From the NCBI RefSeq assembly GCF_010726645.1, contig NZ_AP022563.1, positions 4,340,001-4,404,000 on the forward strand: DNA of 64,000 bases. The letters are read 5' to 3'. Every line of letters starts with the position of its first letter. The first letter of the stretch is position 1. The notes under the pieces are model-generated. The model ran no database searches. It saw only the letters and a program-made list of their open reading frames with translations, and was not told where the DNA came from. Shown piece by piece: positions 25,941 to 33,972 of this stretch. The translations under genes were made by a program, and so were the position numbers. Source of the DNA: Mycolicibacterium duvalii (lineage in GTDB: Bacteria > Actinomycetota > Actinomycetes > Mycobacteriales > Mycobacteriaceae).

Positions 25941-26792
25941 ATGGACGGCCCCTTCCTCGGCAGTGCAGCGCTCGCTGCAGGCGCGGTGACCCGTCATGAG
26001 TTGCGCACCCGGTACGTCGCGATCCACAAAGACGTGTACGTGCTCAAGGGCACTCGACCCACGGGTCTGGTTCGTGCGCAGGCATGTTGGCTCCGTTCCC
26101 GCGGCCACGGTGTGCTGGCCGGCTTCTCGGCGGCCGCCGTGCACGGTTCCCGGTGGATCGACCCGACGTTGCCGGCCACGATCATCGACACCAACCGTCG
26201 GCGGACGCCCGGCGTTCTCACGTGGGCCGCCGTCCTCGCCGACGACGAGATCTGCACCGTTGACGGAATGCGCGTGACGACACCTGCCCGCACCGCGGTC
26301 GACCTCGCCCGTCGGTATCCGCTCGACGCCGCGATCACCGCCGTCGACGCGCTCGCGCGAGCCACCCGGCTGACGGTGGACGCCATCGAAGACGCCGCGG
26401 CTGGCCATCCGGGACGGCACGGTCTTTCCCGGGTGCGCGAGGTCCTCGGGCTCGTCGACCCCGGTGCCGAATCTCCGCGCGAAACCTGGCTACGACTCGT
26501 CGTCGTGCGAGCCGGATACCCCAAGCCCAGTACCCAGTTGCCCGTGCGCAACGAATACGGCGTAGTGATCGGCACAGTCGACCTCGGGTGGATCCAGCCC
26601 AAGATCGCGCTGGAGTACGAGGGTAAGCAGCATCGGCTCAGCGCTGAGCAGTTCGAGAGGGACATCCGCCGTTACGACGAGATGATCGACCTCGGCTGGA
26701 TCGTCATCCGCGTGACCTCGCTCGACAGCGAAGCCACGGTGCGTACCCGGGTCGCCGAGGCGTGGAACCGCCGGGCACGACGCGCCGGCTAA
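25941..26792 (+). CDS. DUF559/AbiEi-like protein with nuclease-type C-terminus
   Basis: A 283-aa protein. Residues 1-170 look like the AbiEi/antitoxin-type region common in actinobacteria (GFSAAAVHGSRW, MRVTTPARTAVDLARRYP). The C-terminal part has the pattern of PD-(D/E)xK nucleases of the DUF559/Vsr kind: E177 in ESPRETWLR, D214 in GTVDLGW, E225-Y-E227-G-K229 and H231, then YDEMIDLGWIVIRV. DNA cleavage is only inferred. ATG at 25941 with a weak ribosome site. It overlaps the convergent DUF456 gene by 4 bases (CTAA). Usually found as scattered, variable copies in mycobacteria. Confidence 0.75.
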   Translation: MDGPFLGSAALAAGAVTRHELRTRYVAIHKDVYVLKGTRPTGLVRAQACWLRSRGHGVLAGFSAAAVHGSRWIDPTLPATIIDTNRRRTPGVLTWAAVLADDEICTVDGMRVTTPARTAVDLARRYPLDAAITAVDALARATRLTVDAIEDAAAGHPGRHGLSRVREVLGLVDPGAESPRETWLRLVVVRAGYPKPSTQLPVRNEYGVVIGTVDLGWIQPKIALEYEGKQHRLSAEQFERDIRRYDEMIDLGWIVIRVTSLDSEATVRTRVAEAWNRRARRAG

Positions 26793-27274
26793 ACCGTCAG
26801 GAACACGCCGACGACCCACACCATGGTCGCCAGCAGCGCCCCGGTCAGCTCCACCCCGACCGACAGCGCCACGCCTTTGAGCGCGTGCACGGTCGACGCC
26901 CAGGCCCGCCTCACGTCGCGGCGGATTCCCATCTCGGCGGCGAACACGCCGAGCACGAAGCCGATCAGCAGGCCGATGACCGGGATGACGAAGAACCCGA
27001 CGATCCCGGCGACCCCGCCCGCGACGAGCACCGAGGTACGCACGTCGGCGGCTCGCATCCGTTTGACCGGCCAGGTGTACTTGATCACGGTCGCGGCACC
27101 GATCAGCACCGCGGCGACGCCGAACACCACCCAGGACGTGGCGGTGCCCACGACGAACGCCCACACCGCGATCGCGCCGATCACCAGTGCCGCGCCCGGC
27201 AGGATCGGCAGGATGATGCCGGCCAAGCCGACGGCGATCGCCAGCCCGACCAGAAGGATGCCGGCGACGCTCAC
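26789..27274 (-). CDS. DUF456 family membrane protein
   Basis: A 161-aa protein, almost wholly hydrophobic, with four to five membrane segments and glycine-rich repeats (LAGIILPILPGAALVIGAIAVW, GGVAGIVGFFVIPVIGLLIGFVLGVFAAEMG). These are the DUF456 features, including the ILPILPG turn. The function is unknown. GTG start at 27274. It is the last gene of the minus-strand run and starts 18 bases after the methyltransferase. Confidence 0.85.
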   Translation of the reverse strand: MSVAGILLVGLAIAVGLAGIILPILPGAALVIGAIAVWAFVVGTATSWVVFGVAAVLIGAATVIKYTWPVKRMRAADVRTSVLVAGGVAGIVGFFVIPVIGLLIGFVLGVFAAEMGIRRDVRRAWASTVHALKGVALSVGVELTGALLATMVWVVGVFLTV

Positions 27275-27292
27275 GTCCGCGAGCCTATGCCG

Positions 27293-28027
27293 TCAGGGCT
27301 TGCGGCCGCGCACCCACTGCACCGTGCCCATCCCCTTGGTGCGCACGCTGACCAGACCGAGGTCTTCGAAGGTGTCGGCCAGCTGGTCGTCGTCGAACAG
27401 GTGCGCGCCGACGTCGGGCAGGAACCGGGACAGCCCCGCCGCCGGTCCCGCGGTCGGCACCATGACCGCCGTCCGCCGGCCGGACCGCAGCACCCGCACC
27501 ATCTCGGCGATCGCGGTGGCCGGGTCGGGGATCAGCTGCAGCATCGCGATCGAGACCACGGCGTCGACCGACTCGTCACGCAGCGGCAGGCGTTGCGCGT
27601 CGGCGCGGAGGAAGCCGACGTTGGGCCCGGCTTCGGCAGCCACCGCGCGGGCCAGCATCGGCTCGGAGATGTCGACACCGAGCGCCAGCCCACCGGGGCC
27701 GACGGCGCGACCCAACGCGGCGGTGACGTTTCCCGGCCCGCTGCCGACGTCGAGTGCGACGCCGCCGACGGGGATGCTCAGCCACTCGGTCGGCTCCTGC
27801 CAGGCGGTCAATACCCTGCGCATGAGCGTCTGCGCGTTGTCGTAGAACAGCGATCCCAGCCGGGAGGCCCACAGCGCCTGGACCGGGCCGGTGTTCTTCT
27901 CGGCCGCGGGCTGCTCGCCGAACAGGTCCAGGTAGCCCCGGCTGACATCGGGGTGCTCCGGCGCGTCGGTCAGCAGGCGAACGGCCCGCTGCAACGCGGG
28001 CGGCAGCGTCGTGGTGGTGTCACTCAT
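27293..28027 (-). CDS. Class I SAM-dependent methyltransferase
   Basis: A 244-aa methyltransferase. The SAM motif is ALDVGSGPGNVTAAL (motif I), with D in LGVDISEPML, RADAQRLPLRDESVDAVVSIAMLQLIPDP (motifs II-IV), typical of the UbiE/Methyltransf_11 group. The N-terminal 90 residues form a helical cap. The substrate is unknown. ATG at 28027, 24 bases after the dehalogenase stop, in the same transcription unit. Confidence 0.87.
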   Translation of the reverse strand: MSDTTTTLPPALQRAVRLLTDAPEHPDVSRGYLDLFGEQPAAEKNTGPVQALWASRLGSLFYDNAQTLMRRVLTAWQEPTEWLSIPVGGVALDVGSGPGNVTAALGRAVGPGGLALGVDISEPMLARAVAAEAGPNVGFLRADAQRLPLRDESVDAVVSIAMLQLIPDPATAIAEMVRVLRSGRRTAVMVPTAGPAAGLSRFLPDVGAHLFDDDQLADTFEDLGLVSVRTKGMGTVQWVRGRKP

Positions 28028-28051
28028 GCCCACCACCGTACGCGCGCGGCA

Positions 28052-28753
28052 TCAGGCGCCGAGTTGGTCCGCGAGGTGGTGGAAATCGTCTGCGAACAGG
28101 TCGAATTCACCGGGCGCCGGTTGCGGCGGGGTCCGGCCGGGACCCCACTCGAGCGGGCGGGCGACGAACGCCGTACCCAGCCCGGCGTCGCGCGCCGCCC
28201 GCAGGTCGGCGGGATGGGCGGCGACCAGCATCAGCTCGGCGGGTGCCACGTCCAGGATGTCCGCGCAGCCGAGGTAGGCCTGCGGATCGGGCTTGTAGTG
28301 CCGGAAGATCTCCGCCGACAGCACGCAGTCCCACGGCAGCCCGGCGCGTTTGGCCATGTTGGTCAGCAGCGACACGTTGCCGTTGGACAAGGTGGTGATC
28401 AGGAACCGCTGTTTGAGCCGCTGCAGGCCCGCCACGGAGTCCGGCCACGGGTCCAGCCGGTGCCAGGCATGATTGAGCTCGTCGATCTCGTTGTCGCTCA
28501 CTGTGATTGCGGCGCCGTCGAGCAGCTCGACGAGTCGGCCGCGGTGCAGATCGTCGAGCCGGGTCCACGGCAGCTCCCCGGCGCGGACCCGGTTCATCGC
28601 CGGCACGTAGCCTGCCCGCCAGTCGTCGGCGAAACGCGCCCAGTCGGCCGAGATGCCGTGGCGTCGGCCGAAAGCGGTGAGTTCGGCGATGACGCTCGAG
28701 CCCCAGTCCACCACGGTGCCGAACACGTCGAAGGCCAGCGCGCGGAGGGTCAC
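28052..28753 (-). CDS. Haloacid dehalogenase type II (HAD superfamily)
   Basis: A 233-aa HAD hydrolase resembling L-2-haloacid dehalogenases. Motif I LAFDVFGTVVDW holds the nucleophile Asp, motif II is TTLSNGN, and motif III has HYKPDPQAYL, followed by VAAHPADLRAARDAGLGTAFV. A cap domain lies at about 20-95. The GTG start at 28753 overlaps the stop of the quinone oxidoreductase by four bases (GTGA), so it is translated with it. Dehalogenase or phosphatase activity cannot be told apart without assay. Confidence 0.85.
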   Translation of the reverse strand: MTLRALAFDVFGTVVDWGSSVIAELTAFGRRHGISADWARFADDWRAGYVPAMNRVRAGELPWTRLDDLHRGRLVELLDGAAITVSDNEIDELNHAWHRLDPWPDSVAGLQRLKQRFLITTLSNGNVSLLTNMAKRAGLPWDCVLSAEIFRHYKPDPQAYLGCADILDVAPAELMLVAAHPADLRAARDAGLGTAFVARPLEWGPGRTPPQPAPGEFDLFADDFHHLADQLGA

Positions 28754-29712
28754 GGCTGCAGGACGAGTTTTCCGTGTACCGCCCCGTCGGCGAACGCCTG
28801 CAGCGCGGCGACCCCGTCGGACAACGGGAACCGCACCGGCGCGGGCGGTCGGAGGCCCGCGTCGACCAGGCCGGCCAGCGCCGCGCCCACCTCGGCCTGC
28901 GCGCCGGGGGTGCGGTTGACGAACTCGCCCCAGCCGACGCCGACGACGCTGACGTTGCGCAGCAGCAACCGGTTGACCTTGACCGTCGGGATACCGCCGG
29001 CAGCGAACCCGATCACCAGCAGCCGGCCCTCCGTGGCCAGGGCACGGACCGCGTCGTCGAACGCCGAGCCGCCGATCGGGTCGACCACGAGATCCACCCC
29101 GCGCCCACCGGTCTCGTTCTTGACGGCGTCGAGCCAGCCGTCGGTCAGCGGCAGCACCACGTCGGCGCCCAGCGATTCGACGAACTCCGTCGCCGACGGG
29201 CGGTGCACCATCGCGATCACCTTGGCGCCCAGTGCCTTGGCGATCTGCACCGCCGCGGTGCCGACCCCGCCGCCGGAGCCGAGCACCAGCACCGTCTCCC
29301 CGGGCCGCAGCCCGCCGCGGCGGTGCAGCGCGAAGTGCATCGTGTAGTAGTTGCCCAGCAGGCACACCGCCGACCCGTCGTCGAGCGCGTCGCTGGTCGG
29401 CACCACACTGCCCACCGGAACCGCGACCTGCTCGGCCCACGCACCCAGCAGGGTGAACGCCGAGACCCGTTGCCCGACAGCCAATCCCGAGCCATCCGGG
29501 GCCGAGACCACCTTGCCCGCCGCCTCCAGGCCGGGGACGAACGGCGCGGGCACCTTCATCTGGTACTCGCCCCGCAGCATCAACAGGTCGGGGAAGCAGA
29601 CCCCGGCGGCACCGACGTCGATGACGACGTTGTCGCCGCCCGCCGGGCTGTCCACATCCGTGTAGATCAGCCCGGCCGGACCTGTCAGCTCCTGTGCGAC
29701 AAGCGCTTTCAC
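28750..29712 (-). CDS. Zinc-free NADPH:quinone oxidoreductase (MDR family)
   Basis: A 320-aa medium-chain dehydrogenase/reductase of the quinone oxidoreductase type. A GroES-like N-terminal domain (PFVPGLEAAGKVV, without zinc ligands) and a Rossmann fold with VLVLGSGGGVGTAAVQIAKALGAKVIAM are visible. It matches the position of Rv0149, next to the Rv0148-like SDR. The GTG at 29712 uses the last base of the SDR stop (TAGTG). It probably reduces an enone or quinone intermediate made by the operon. Confidence 0.9.
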   Translation of the reverse strand: MKALVAQELTGPAGLIYTDVDSPAGGDNVVIDVGAAGVCFPDLLMLRGEYQMKVPAPFVPGLEAAGKVVSAPDGSGLAVGQRVSAFTLLGAWAEQVAVPVGSVVPTSDALDDGSAVCLLGNYYTMHFALHRRGGLRPGETVLVLGSGGGVGTAAVQIAKALGAKVIAMVHRPSATEFVESLGADVVLPLTDGWLDAVKNETGGRGVDLVVDPIGGSAFDDAVRALATEGRLLVIGFAAGGIPTVKVNRLLLRNVSVVGVGWGEFVNRTPGAQAEVGAALAGLVDAGLRPPAPVRFPLSDGVAALQAFADGAVHGKLVLQP

Positions 29713-30575
29713 TATCCTAGGCTGAAGGTGGCCCGCTCGGCCGCCGACAGGTCGGTGATCTCGCCCCACTTGGCGGCGACGTCGTCGACCGACGGCACCT
29801 CGGTGAACGTCACGCCGCTGTTCTGGAACAGCGCGACTCGCTGCACCTTGCCGCCGCCGACGATGAACACCGACTGGGTATCGGGCAGTTCTTCGGTGCA
29901 CAGGTAGGACACGATCGGGGCCACGTACTCCGGGGTGAGCTTCTCGAACACCTCGGGCGGCAGGATGTCCTGCGTCATGCGCGTCGCGGCGATCGGCGCC
30001 ACCGCGTTGGCCTTGATGTTGTACTTCGCGCCCTCCTGGGACAGCGTGTTGATCAGGCCGACCAGGCCGAGCTTGGCGGCGCCGTAGTTGGCCTGGCCGA
30101 AGTTGCCGAACAGGCCACTGGTCGAGGTCGCGACGACGACGCGGCCGAAGCCGTTCTCCCGGAAGTGCGGCCACGCGGCACGGATCACGTTGTAGCCGCC
30201 GTAGAGGTGCACCTTGAGCACCGCGTCCCAGTTCTCGAACGTCATCTTGTGGAAGGTGCCGTCGCGCAGGATGCCCGCGTTGGACACGACGCCGTCGACC
30301 TTGCCGAACTCGTCGACCGCGGTCTTGATGATGTTGGCCGCAGCCTCGGGCTCGGCGACGGAGTCGTAGTTGGCCACGGCCCGCCCGCCGGCGTCGCGGA
30401 TCTCCTTGACCACCTCGTCGGCCATCGCCGACCCGGCGCCGGTACCGTCGCGCGCGCCGCCGAGATCGTTGACGACGACGCTGGCGCCCTCGCGGGCGAG
30501 CGTCAGTGCGTACTCGCGGCCGAGACCGCCTCCGGCACCCGTGACGACGATGACACGATCCTGCACTCCTGGCAC
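29712..30575 (-). CDS. Short-chain dehydrogenase (Rv0148-like, FabG/MFE-type)
   Basis: A 287-aa SDR close to Rv0148. The NAD(P) motif is VVTGAGGGLGREYALTLAREGA, followed by NDLGGARDGTG, NAGILRDGTFHKM, the catalytic Ser in ATSTSGLFGNFGQ and the YGAAK pair Tyr-x3-Lys. The NDLGG pattern is characteristic of the 3-hydroxyacyl-CoA dehydrogenase domain of peroxisomal multifunctional enzyme. It likely oxidises a hydroxyacyl-CoA or alcohol in fatty or sterol-like catabolism. GTG start at 30575 with GAGAGG about 8 bases upstream. Confidence 0.92.
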   Translation of the reverse strand: MPGVQDRVIVVTGAGGGLGREYALTLAREGASVVVNDLGGARDGTGAGSAMADEVVKEIRDAGGRAVANYDSVAEPEAAANIIKTAVDEFGKVDGVVSNAGILRDGTFHKMTFENWDAVLKVHLYGGYNVIRAAWPHFRENGFGRVVVATSTSGLFGNFGQANYGAAKLGLVGLINTLSQEGAKYNIKANAVAPIAATRMTQDILPPEVFEKLTPEYVAPIVSYLCTEELPDTQSVFIVGGGKVQRVALFQNSGVTFTEVPSVDDVAAKWGEITDLSAAERATFSLG

Positions 30576-30646
30576 TGATCTTCCTCTCTGAAGGGTTTCG
30601 ACCCGCTCAAACTATCCTCCCGAGGCGCTGCGCTCCCGCGCGCCGG

Positions 30647-32059
30647 TCAGAACAGCTTGCGCGCCAGCTTCCACGCCTTCTCGGTGTACGGCGGGTAGAT
30701 GAAGGCGCCGATGTCGGGTCGGGTCGGCTTGCTCAGCACCGACTTGCTGTGGCTGAACGTCTCGAAACCGAACTTGCCGTGATAGGCGCCCAGCCCCGAC
30801 GGCCCGACGCCGCCGAACGGCAGCTTGTGGGTGGCGAAGTGGAAGATCAGGTGGTTGACCACCATGCCGCCGGCCGGGACGTCCTTGATGACGCGCTCGC
30901 GCACCGCCTTGGACTTGGTGAACAGGTAGGCCGCCAGCGGCTTGGGCCGGGCGTTGACGAACGCGACCGCCTCGTCGAGGTTCTGCACGGTGACGACCGG
31001 CAGGATGGGCCCGAAGATCTCGTCGGTCATCAGCGGCTCGGACGGGTCGGGATCGACCACGACGGTCGGCGCGATCTTCACATTGACCGCGTCGGTCTCG
31101 CCACCGATCGCCACCTGGCCCTTGGTGGCGGCCAGCGCGCCGGCCAGGCGGTTGAAGTGCCGTTCGTTGACGATCTTCTTGCCGCCGGGGTTGCCGGCCT
31201 CGAACTTGTCGACGGCCTTGCGGATCTCGGCGACCAGCTTGTCCTTCACCGGGGCCTCGACCAGCACGTAGTCGGGCGCGATGCAGATCTGGCCGGAGTT
31301 GATCAGCTTGGTCCAGGCGATGCGCTGGGCCGCCACCTCGATGTCGGCGTCGGCGGCCACGATCACCGGGCTCTTGCCGCCGAGTTCGAGGGTCACCGGC
31401 GTCAGGTGCGACGCGGCGCTCTCGTAGACCTTGCGGCCGATCTCGGTGCCGCCGGTGAAGATCAGGTGGTCGAAGCCCTGCCCGATGAGCTCCTGGCTGA
31501 CCGAACCGTCGCCCTCGATCACGGCGATCGCGTCGTTGTCCAGGTACCGGGGCACTAGCTCGGCCATCAGCGCCGACGATGCCGGGGAAACTTCGGAAGG
31601 CTTGAGCACCACGGTGTTTCCGGCCGCGATGGCGCCGACGGCGGGCCCCAGGGTCAGCGCGAACGGGAAGTTCCACGCGCCGATGATCAGCACGGTGCCG
31701 TAGGGCTCGTACTCGATCCAGCCCAGGCCGGGCAGCTGCGACATCTCCAGCATGCGGTAGCGGCGCTTCATCCACTTGCGGACGTTCTTGGCCGCGTAGG
31801 CGGCCTCGCCGGCGGTGCTGGCGATGTCGGCCAGCCAGGCTTCGAACGGGGCGCGGCCCAGGTCCTTCTCCAGCGCGTCGGCGATCGCGGCTTCGTTGTC
31901 GGTCATCAGCTTCTCGAGCGCGCGCAGCTGGTTCTTGCGCCATTCGACGCTGCGGGTACGTCCGGTGGCGAACGTCTGACGCAGGCGATTGACGACGGCG
32001 GGGATGTCGGTGCTGGTGGCAGCAGAGGTATCGACGGGTGCGGCAGATTCAGTGGTCAT
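30647..32059 (-). CDS. Aldehyde dehydrogenase (Rv0147-like)
   Basis: A 470-aa NAD(P)-dependent aldehyde dehydrogenase that makes the carboxylic acid. The family series is complete: GAWNFPF, KPSEVSP, FTGGTEIGR, the general base E225 in LELGGKSP and the nucleophile C259 in NSGQICIAPDYV. The lack of the extra N-terminal length and the membrane-friendly C-terminus (YTEKAWKLARKLF) place it near class 3 fatty aldehyde dehydrogenases. The ATG at 32059 has AAGGAG nine bases upstream. It heads the operon, and a palindrome sits 42 bases upstream of the start. Confidence 0.93.
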   Translation of the reverse strand: MTTESAAPVDTSAATSTDIPAVVNRLRQTFATGRTRSVEWRKNQLRALEKLMTDNEAAIADALEKDLGRAPFEAWLADIASTAGEAAYAAKNVRKWMKRRYRMLEMSQLPGLGWIEYEPYGTVLIIGAWNFPFALTLGPAVGAIAAGNTVVLKPSEVSPASSALMAELVPRYLDNDAIAVIEGDGSVSQELIGQGFDHLIFTGGTEIGRKVYESAASHLTPVTLELGGKSPVIVAADADIEVAAQRIAWTKLINSGQICIAPDYVLVEAPVKDKLVAEIRKAVDKFEAGNPGGKKIVNERHFNRLAGALAATKGQVAIGGETDAVNVKIAPTVVVDPDPSEPLMTDEIFGPILPVVTVQNLDEAVAFVNARPKPLAAYLFTKSKAVRERVIKDVPAGGMVVNHLIFHFATHKLPFGGVGPSGLGAYHGKFGFETFSHSKSVLSKPTRPDIGAFIYPPYTEKAWKLARKLF

Positions 32060-32100
32060 GGCGGGGTCTCCTTCCTGACCTTGGAGTACCCGCATGGTAA

Positions 32101-32116
32101 CCAACCGACCGGTTGG
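32101..32116. promoter_or_regulatory. Palindrome CCAACCG-AC-CGGTTGG upstream of the aldehyde dehydrogenase
   Basis: Two 7-base arms (CCAACCG and CGGTTGG) flank AC in the 81-base gap between the aldehyde dehydrogenase start and the methyltransferase stop. It is the clearest operator in this region and shares the GGTTGG core with the sites at 10082 and 14604. TetR control by the neighbouring Rv0144-like regulator is an inference. Confidence 0.55.
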
Positions 32117-32140
32117 CGAACAGGTGCCCTGGTGGGACCT

Positions 32141-33073
32141 TCAGTCCCGCACCGCGGTGGTGAACGTCGAGAACGACTGGTCGTCGCTGTCGGCGATCGG
32201 GACGAACCGGCCGAGCCGACGCATCTCGTCCTGCGAGGCGGTGGCCTGGGCGCGCCAGCCGTGGTGATCGAGCCAGTCGGCGACGTCGGCGCGGTCGGGG
32301 TCGTCGTAGGTCAGCTCGGCGATGTCGGTCGGCTCGGCGATCCCGAGCTGGGCGCTGATCGCCGCGAAGCGGGTGCGCATGCGCTCGCGACGGTCCGGGG
32401 CATGAATGCCCATCGACTCGGCCGCGACGCGGCTGCCCGGTGCGCTGAGCTCGGTGATCTGCCCGAACAGCCGGTCCTGCGCATCGGCGGGCAGATACAT
32501 CAACAGCCCCTCGGCCAGCCACGCCGTCGGCTGGGCGGGTTCGAACCCGGCGGCCCGCAGCGCGGCCGGCCAGTCCTGGCGCAGGTCGATGGCCACGGTG
32601 CGGCAGTCGGCGGTGGGCGTCACCCCGTGGGCGGCCAGGGTCGCGGATTTGTGCTCGAGCACCTTCGGCTGGTCGATCTCGAACACTGTGGTGCCGGCGG
32701 GCCAGGTCAAGCGGTACGCCCGCGAATCCAGACCCGAGGCGAGGATGACGACCTGGCGGATGCCCGCGGCCGCGGCATCGGTGAAGAACCTGTCGAAGAA
32801 GTGGGTGCGCACGGCCTGGTAGCTGCCCATGTGCTCGAACATCGCGCCGATCTCGGCGTCGGCTCCGGTGATGCGCTCCATCAGCTCGTTGTCGAGCATG
32901 TGCTCCCAGGCGCCGGTGCCGGCGTCGGCGACCAGCAGCTTGGCGTAGGGATCACGGATCAGCGGATCGGGGCGTTCGGTCTCGGCGGCCCGGGCCGCGG
33001 CCACCATCACCGCGGTCGCCCCGACACTGGAGGCGATGTCCCAGGTGTCGTCGTCGGTGCGCAATGAACTCAT
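32141..33073 (-). CDS. SAM-dependent methyltransferase (Rv0145/Rv0146 family)
   Basis: A 310-aa methyltransferase of the large mycobacterial LCMT-like/TIGR00027 family. Signatures are SVGATAVMVAAARA at the start, DPLIRDPYAKLLV, VRTHFFDRFF, the SAM loop VVILASGLDSRAYRL, FEIDQPKVLEHK and EGLLMYLPADAQDRLF. Family members methylate carboxylates, but the substrate here is unknown. ATG at 33073 preceded by GAGGAG. It lies immediately upstream of the aldehyde dehydrogenase, with its own promoter (TAGACT box at 33116-33121) and operator. Confidence 0.92.
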   Translation of the reverse strand: MSSLRTDDDTWDIASSVGATAVMVAAARAAETERPDPLIRDPYAKLLVADAGTGAWEHMLDNELMERITGADAEIGAMFEHMGSYQAVRTHFFDRFFTDAAAAGIRQVVILASGLDSRAYRLTWPAGTTVFEIDQPKVLEHKSATLAAHGVTPTADCRTVAIDLRQDWPAALRAAGFEPAQPTAWLAEGLLMYLPADAQDRLFGQITELSAPGSRVAAESMGIHAPDRRERMRTRFAAISAQLGIAEPTDIAELTYDDPDRADVADWLDHHGWRAQATASQDEMRRLGRFVPIADSDDQSFSTFTTAVRD

Positions 33074-33095
33074 GCGAGCGAGCTCCTCGGTCAGG

Positions 33096-33121
33096 GAAGT
33101 CGAATTTACTTCGGAAGTCTA
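33096..33121 (-). promoter_or_regulatory. Promoter -10 (TAGACT) with overlapping palindrome GAAGT-N7-ACTTC
   Basis: On the minus strand TAGACT (33121 to 33116) fits TANNNT. A palindrome with 5-base arms, GAAGT at 33096-33100 and ACTTC at 33108-33112, begins four bases downstream and would cover the transcription start. The arrangement is the classic repressor-over-start design. The methyltransferase leader would be about 35 bases. Confidence 0.45.
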
Positions 33122-33172
33122 TCTAATAGTTTCCGGGCGTGCAGCGGCGCAGGTGGGCCCGCACCGGGGCCT

Positions 33173-33826
33173 CTACTCGCTGATGTTCCAGAGCTTGTGC
33201 GCGAGAAGCAGTTCCAGCTTGTGGATCACGGCTCCGAGCTCGGCCCGGTCGCCGATGAACCCGGCGTAGAAGCCCATCCCCCACAACACCGCGACCAGCA
33301 TCTCGACGAGCTGCTCGGTGTCGGTGTCGGTGCTGAGCTCACCCTGGGCGATCGCGTCGTGCACCGCCCAGCTGACGAACGACCGCGAGTTCTTCAGCGG
33401 ATCGTGCTCGTCGTCGACCAGCTCGGGGTGGCGCCGGGTCTCCAGCACCGAGGTCACCAGGAAGGCCGCCGCGCCGCGGTTGTCGGTGTCGGCCTGCGTC
33501 GCGGTGACCAGGAACGCCGCCAACCGGTCCACCAGACGCGTGTGGTCGTGGGCGCGGGCAATTCCGGCGCTGACCACCGAGGCGTTCGTCTGCTGCACCA
33601 CCTCGGCCCACAGGATGCGTTTGCTGGAGAAGTAGTGGTTGATCGCCGGCCGCGTGAGATCGGCGCGCACCGCGATGGCCTGGAAAGTGGCTGCGTCATA
33701 ACCGAGTTCGCTGAAAACTTCACGAGCAGCGCGCACGATGCGCTCCCGCGTCTCCGCGGCCTTCGCTGCGGGAGGACGCCCTGGCCCTCGACTCGCCGTG
33801 TACGGCACGGTCAAATTGTGCCACAC
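33173..33826 (-). CDS. TetR-family regulator (Rv0144-like position)
   Basis: A 217-aa TetR protein. The N-terminus GRPPAAKAAETRERIVRAAREVFSELGYDAATFQAIAVRADLTRPAINHYFSSK gives the DNA-binding domain at about residues 16-68. The C-terminal helical domain is of the usual TetR_C length. Start uncertain: GTG at 33826 or GTG at 33808; neither has a ribosome site. It sits 99 bases upstream of the methyltransferase on the same strand and probably controls the methyltransferase and the aldehyde dehydrogenase operon (see 32101 and 33096). Confidence 0.88.
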   Translation of the reverse strand: MWHNLTVPYTASRGPGRPPAAKAAETRERIVRAAREVFSELGYDAATFQAIAVRADLTRPAINHYFSSKRILWAEVVQQTNASVVSAGIARAHDHTRLVDRLAAFLVTATQADTDNRGAAAFLVTSVLETRRHPELVDDEHDPLKNSRSFVSWAVHDAIAQGELSTDTDTEQLVEMLVAVLWGMGFYAGFIGDRAELGAVIHKLELLLAHKLWNISE

Positions 33827-33853
33827 GCCACTGCCGACGAGTTCGCGCGCCGC

Positions 33854-33915
33854 GTCGGCACACCGCGCCGCGCGATTTCAGCAAAGCCTCGCGCGGTATC
33901 CGGCGCGGTGCCGAC
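33854..33915. repeat. Imperfect long inverted repeat between two TetR genes
   Basis: GTCGGCACACCGCGCCG (33854-33870) faces CGGCGCGGTGCCGAC (33901-33915); the arms agree except for one two-base bulge. The 30-base centre also holds a CGCG pair. It occupies the middle of the 146-base divergent gap. It could be an operator region, a hairpin in a leader, or a relic; no T-run follows. Confidence 0.4.
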
Positions 33916-33972
33916 ACCCCAAAACGACGGACGCCCCGACAGCGCCTCGGGGGTGGAATTAGGGTTGCGCCC

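Noticed and set aside
26762..29347. 861-codon plus-strand open frame over the DUF456, methyltransferase, dehalogenase and oxidoreductase genes
   Set aside because: No recognisable domain; the genes on the minus strand have complete family motifs.
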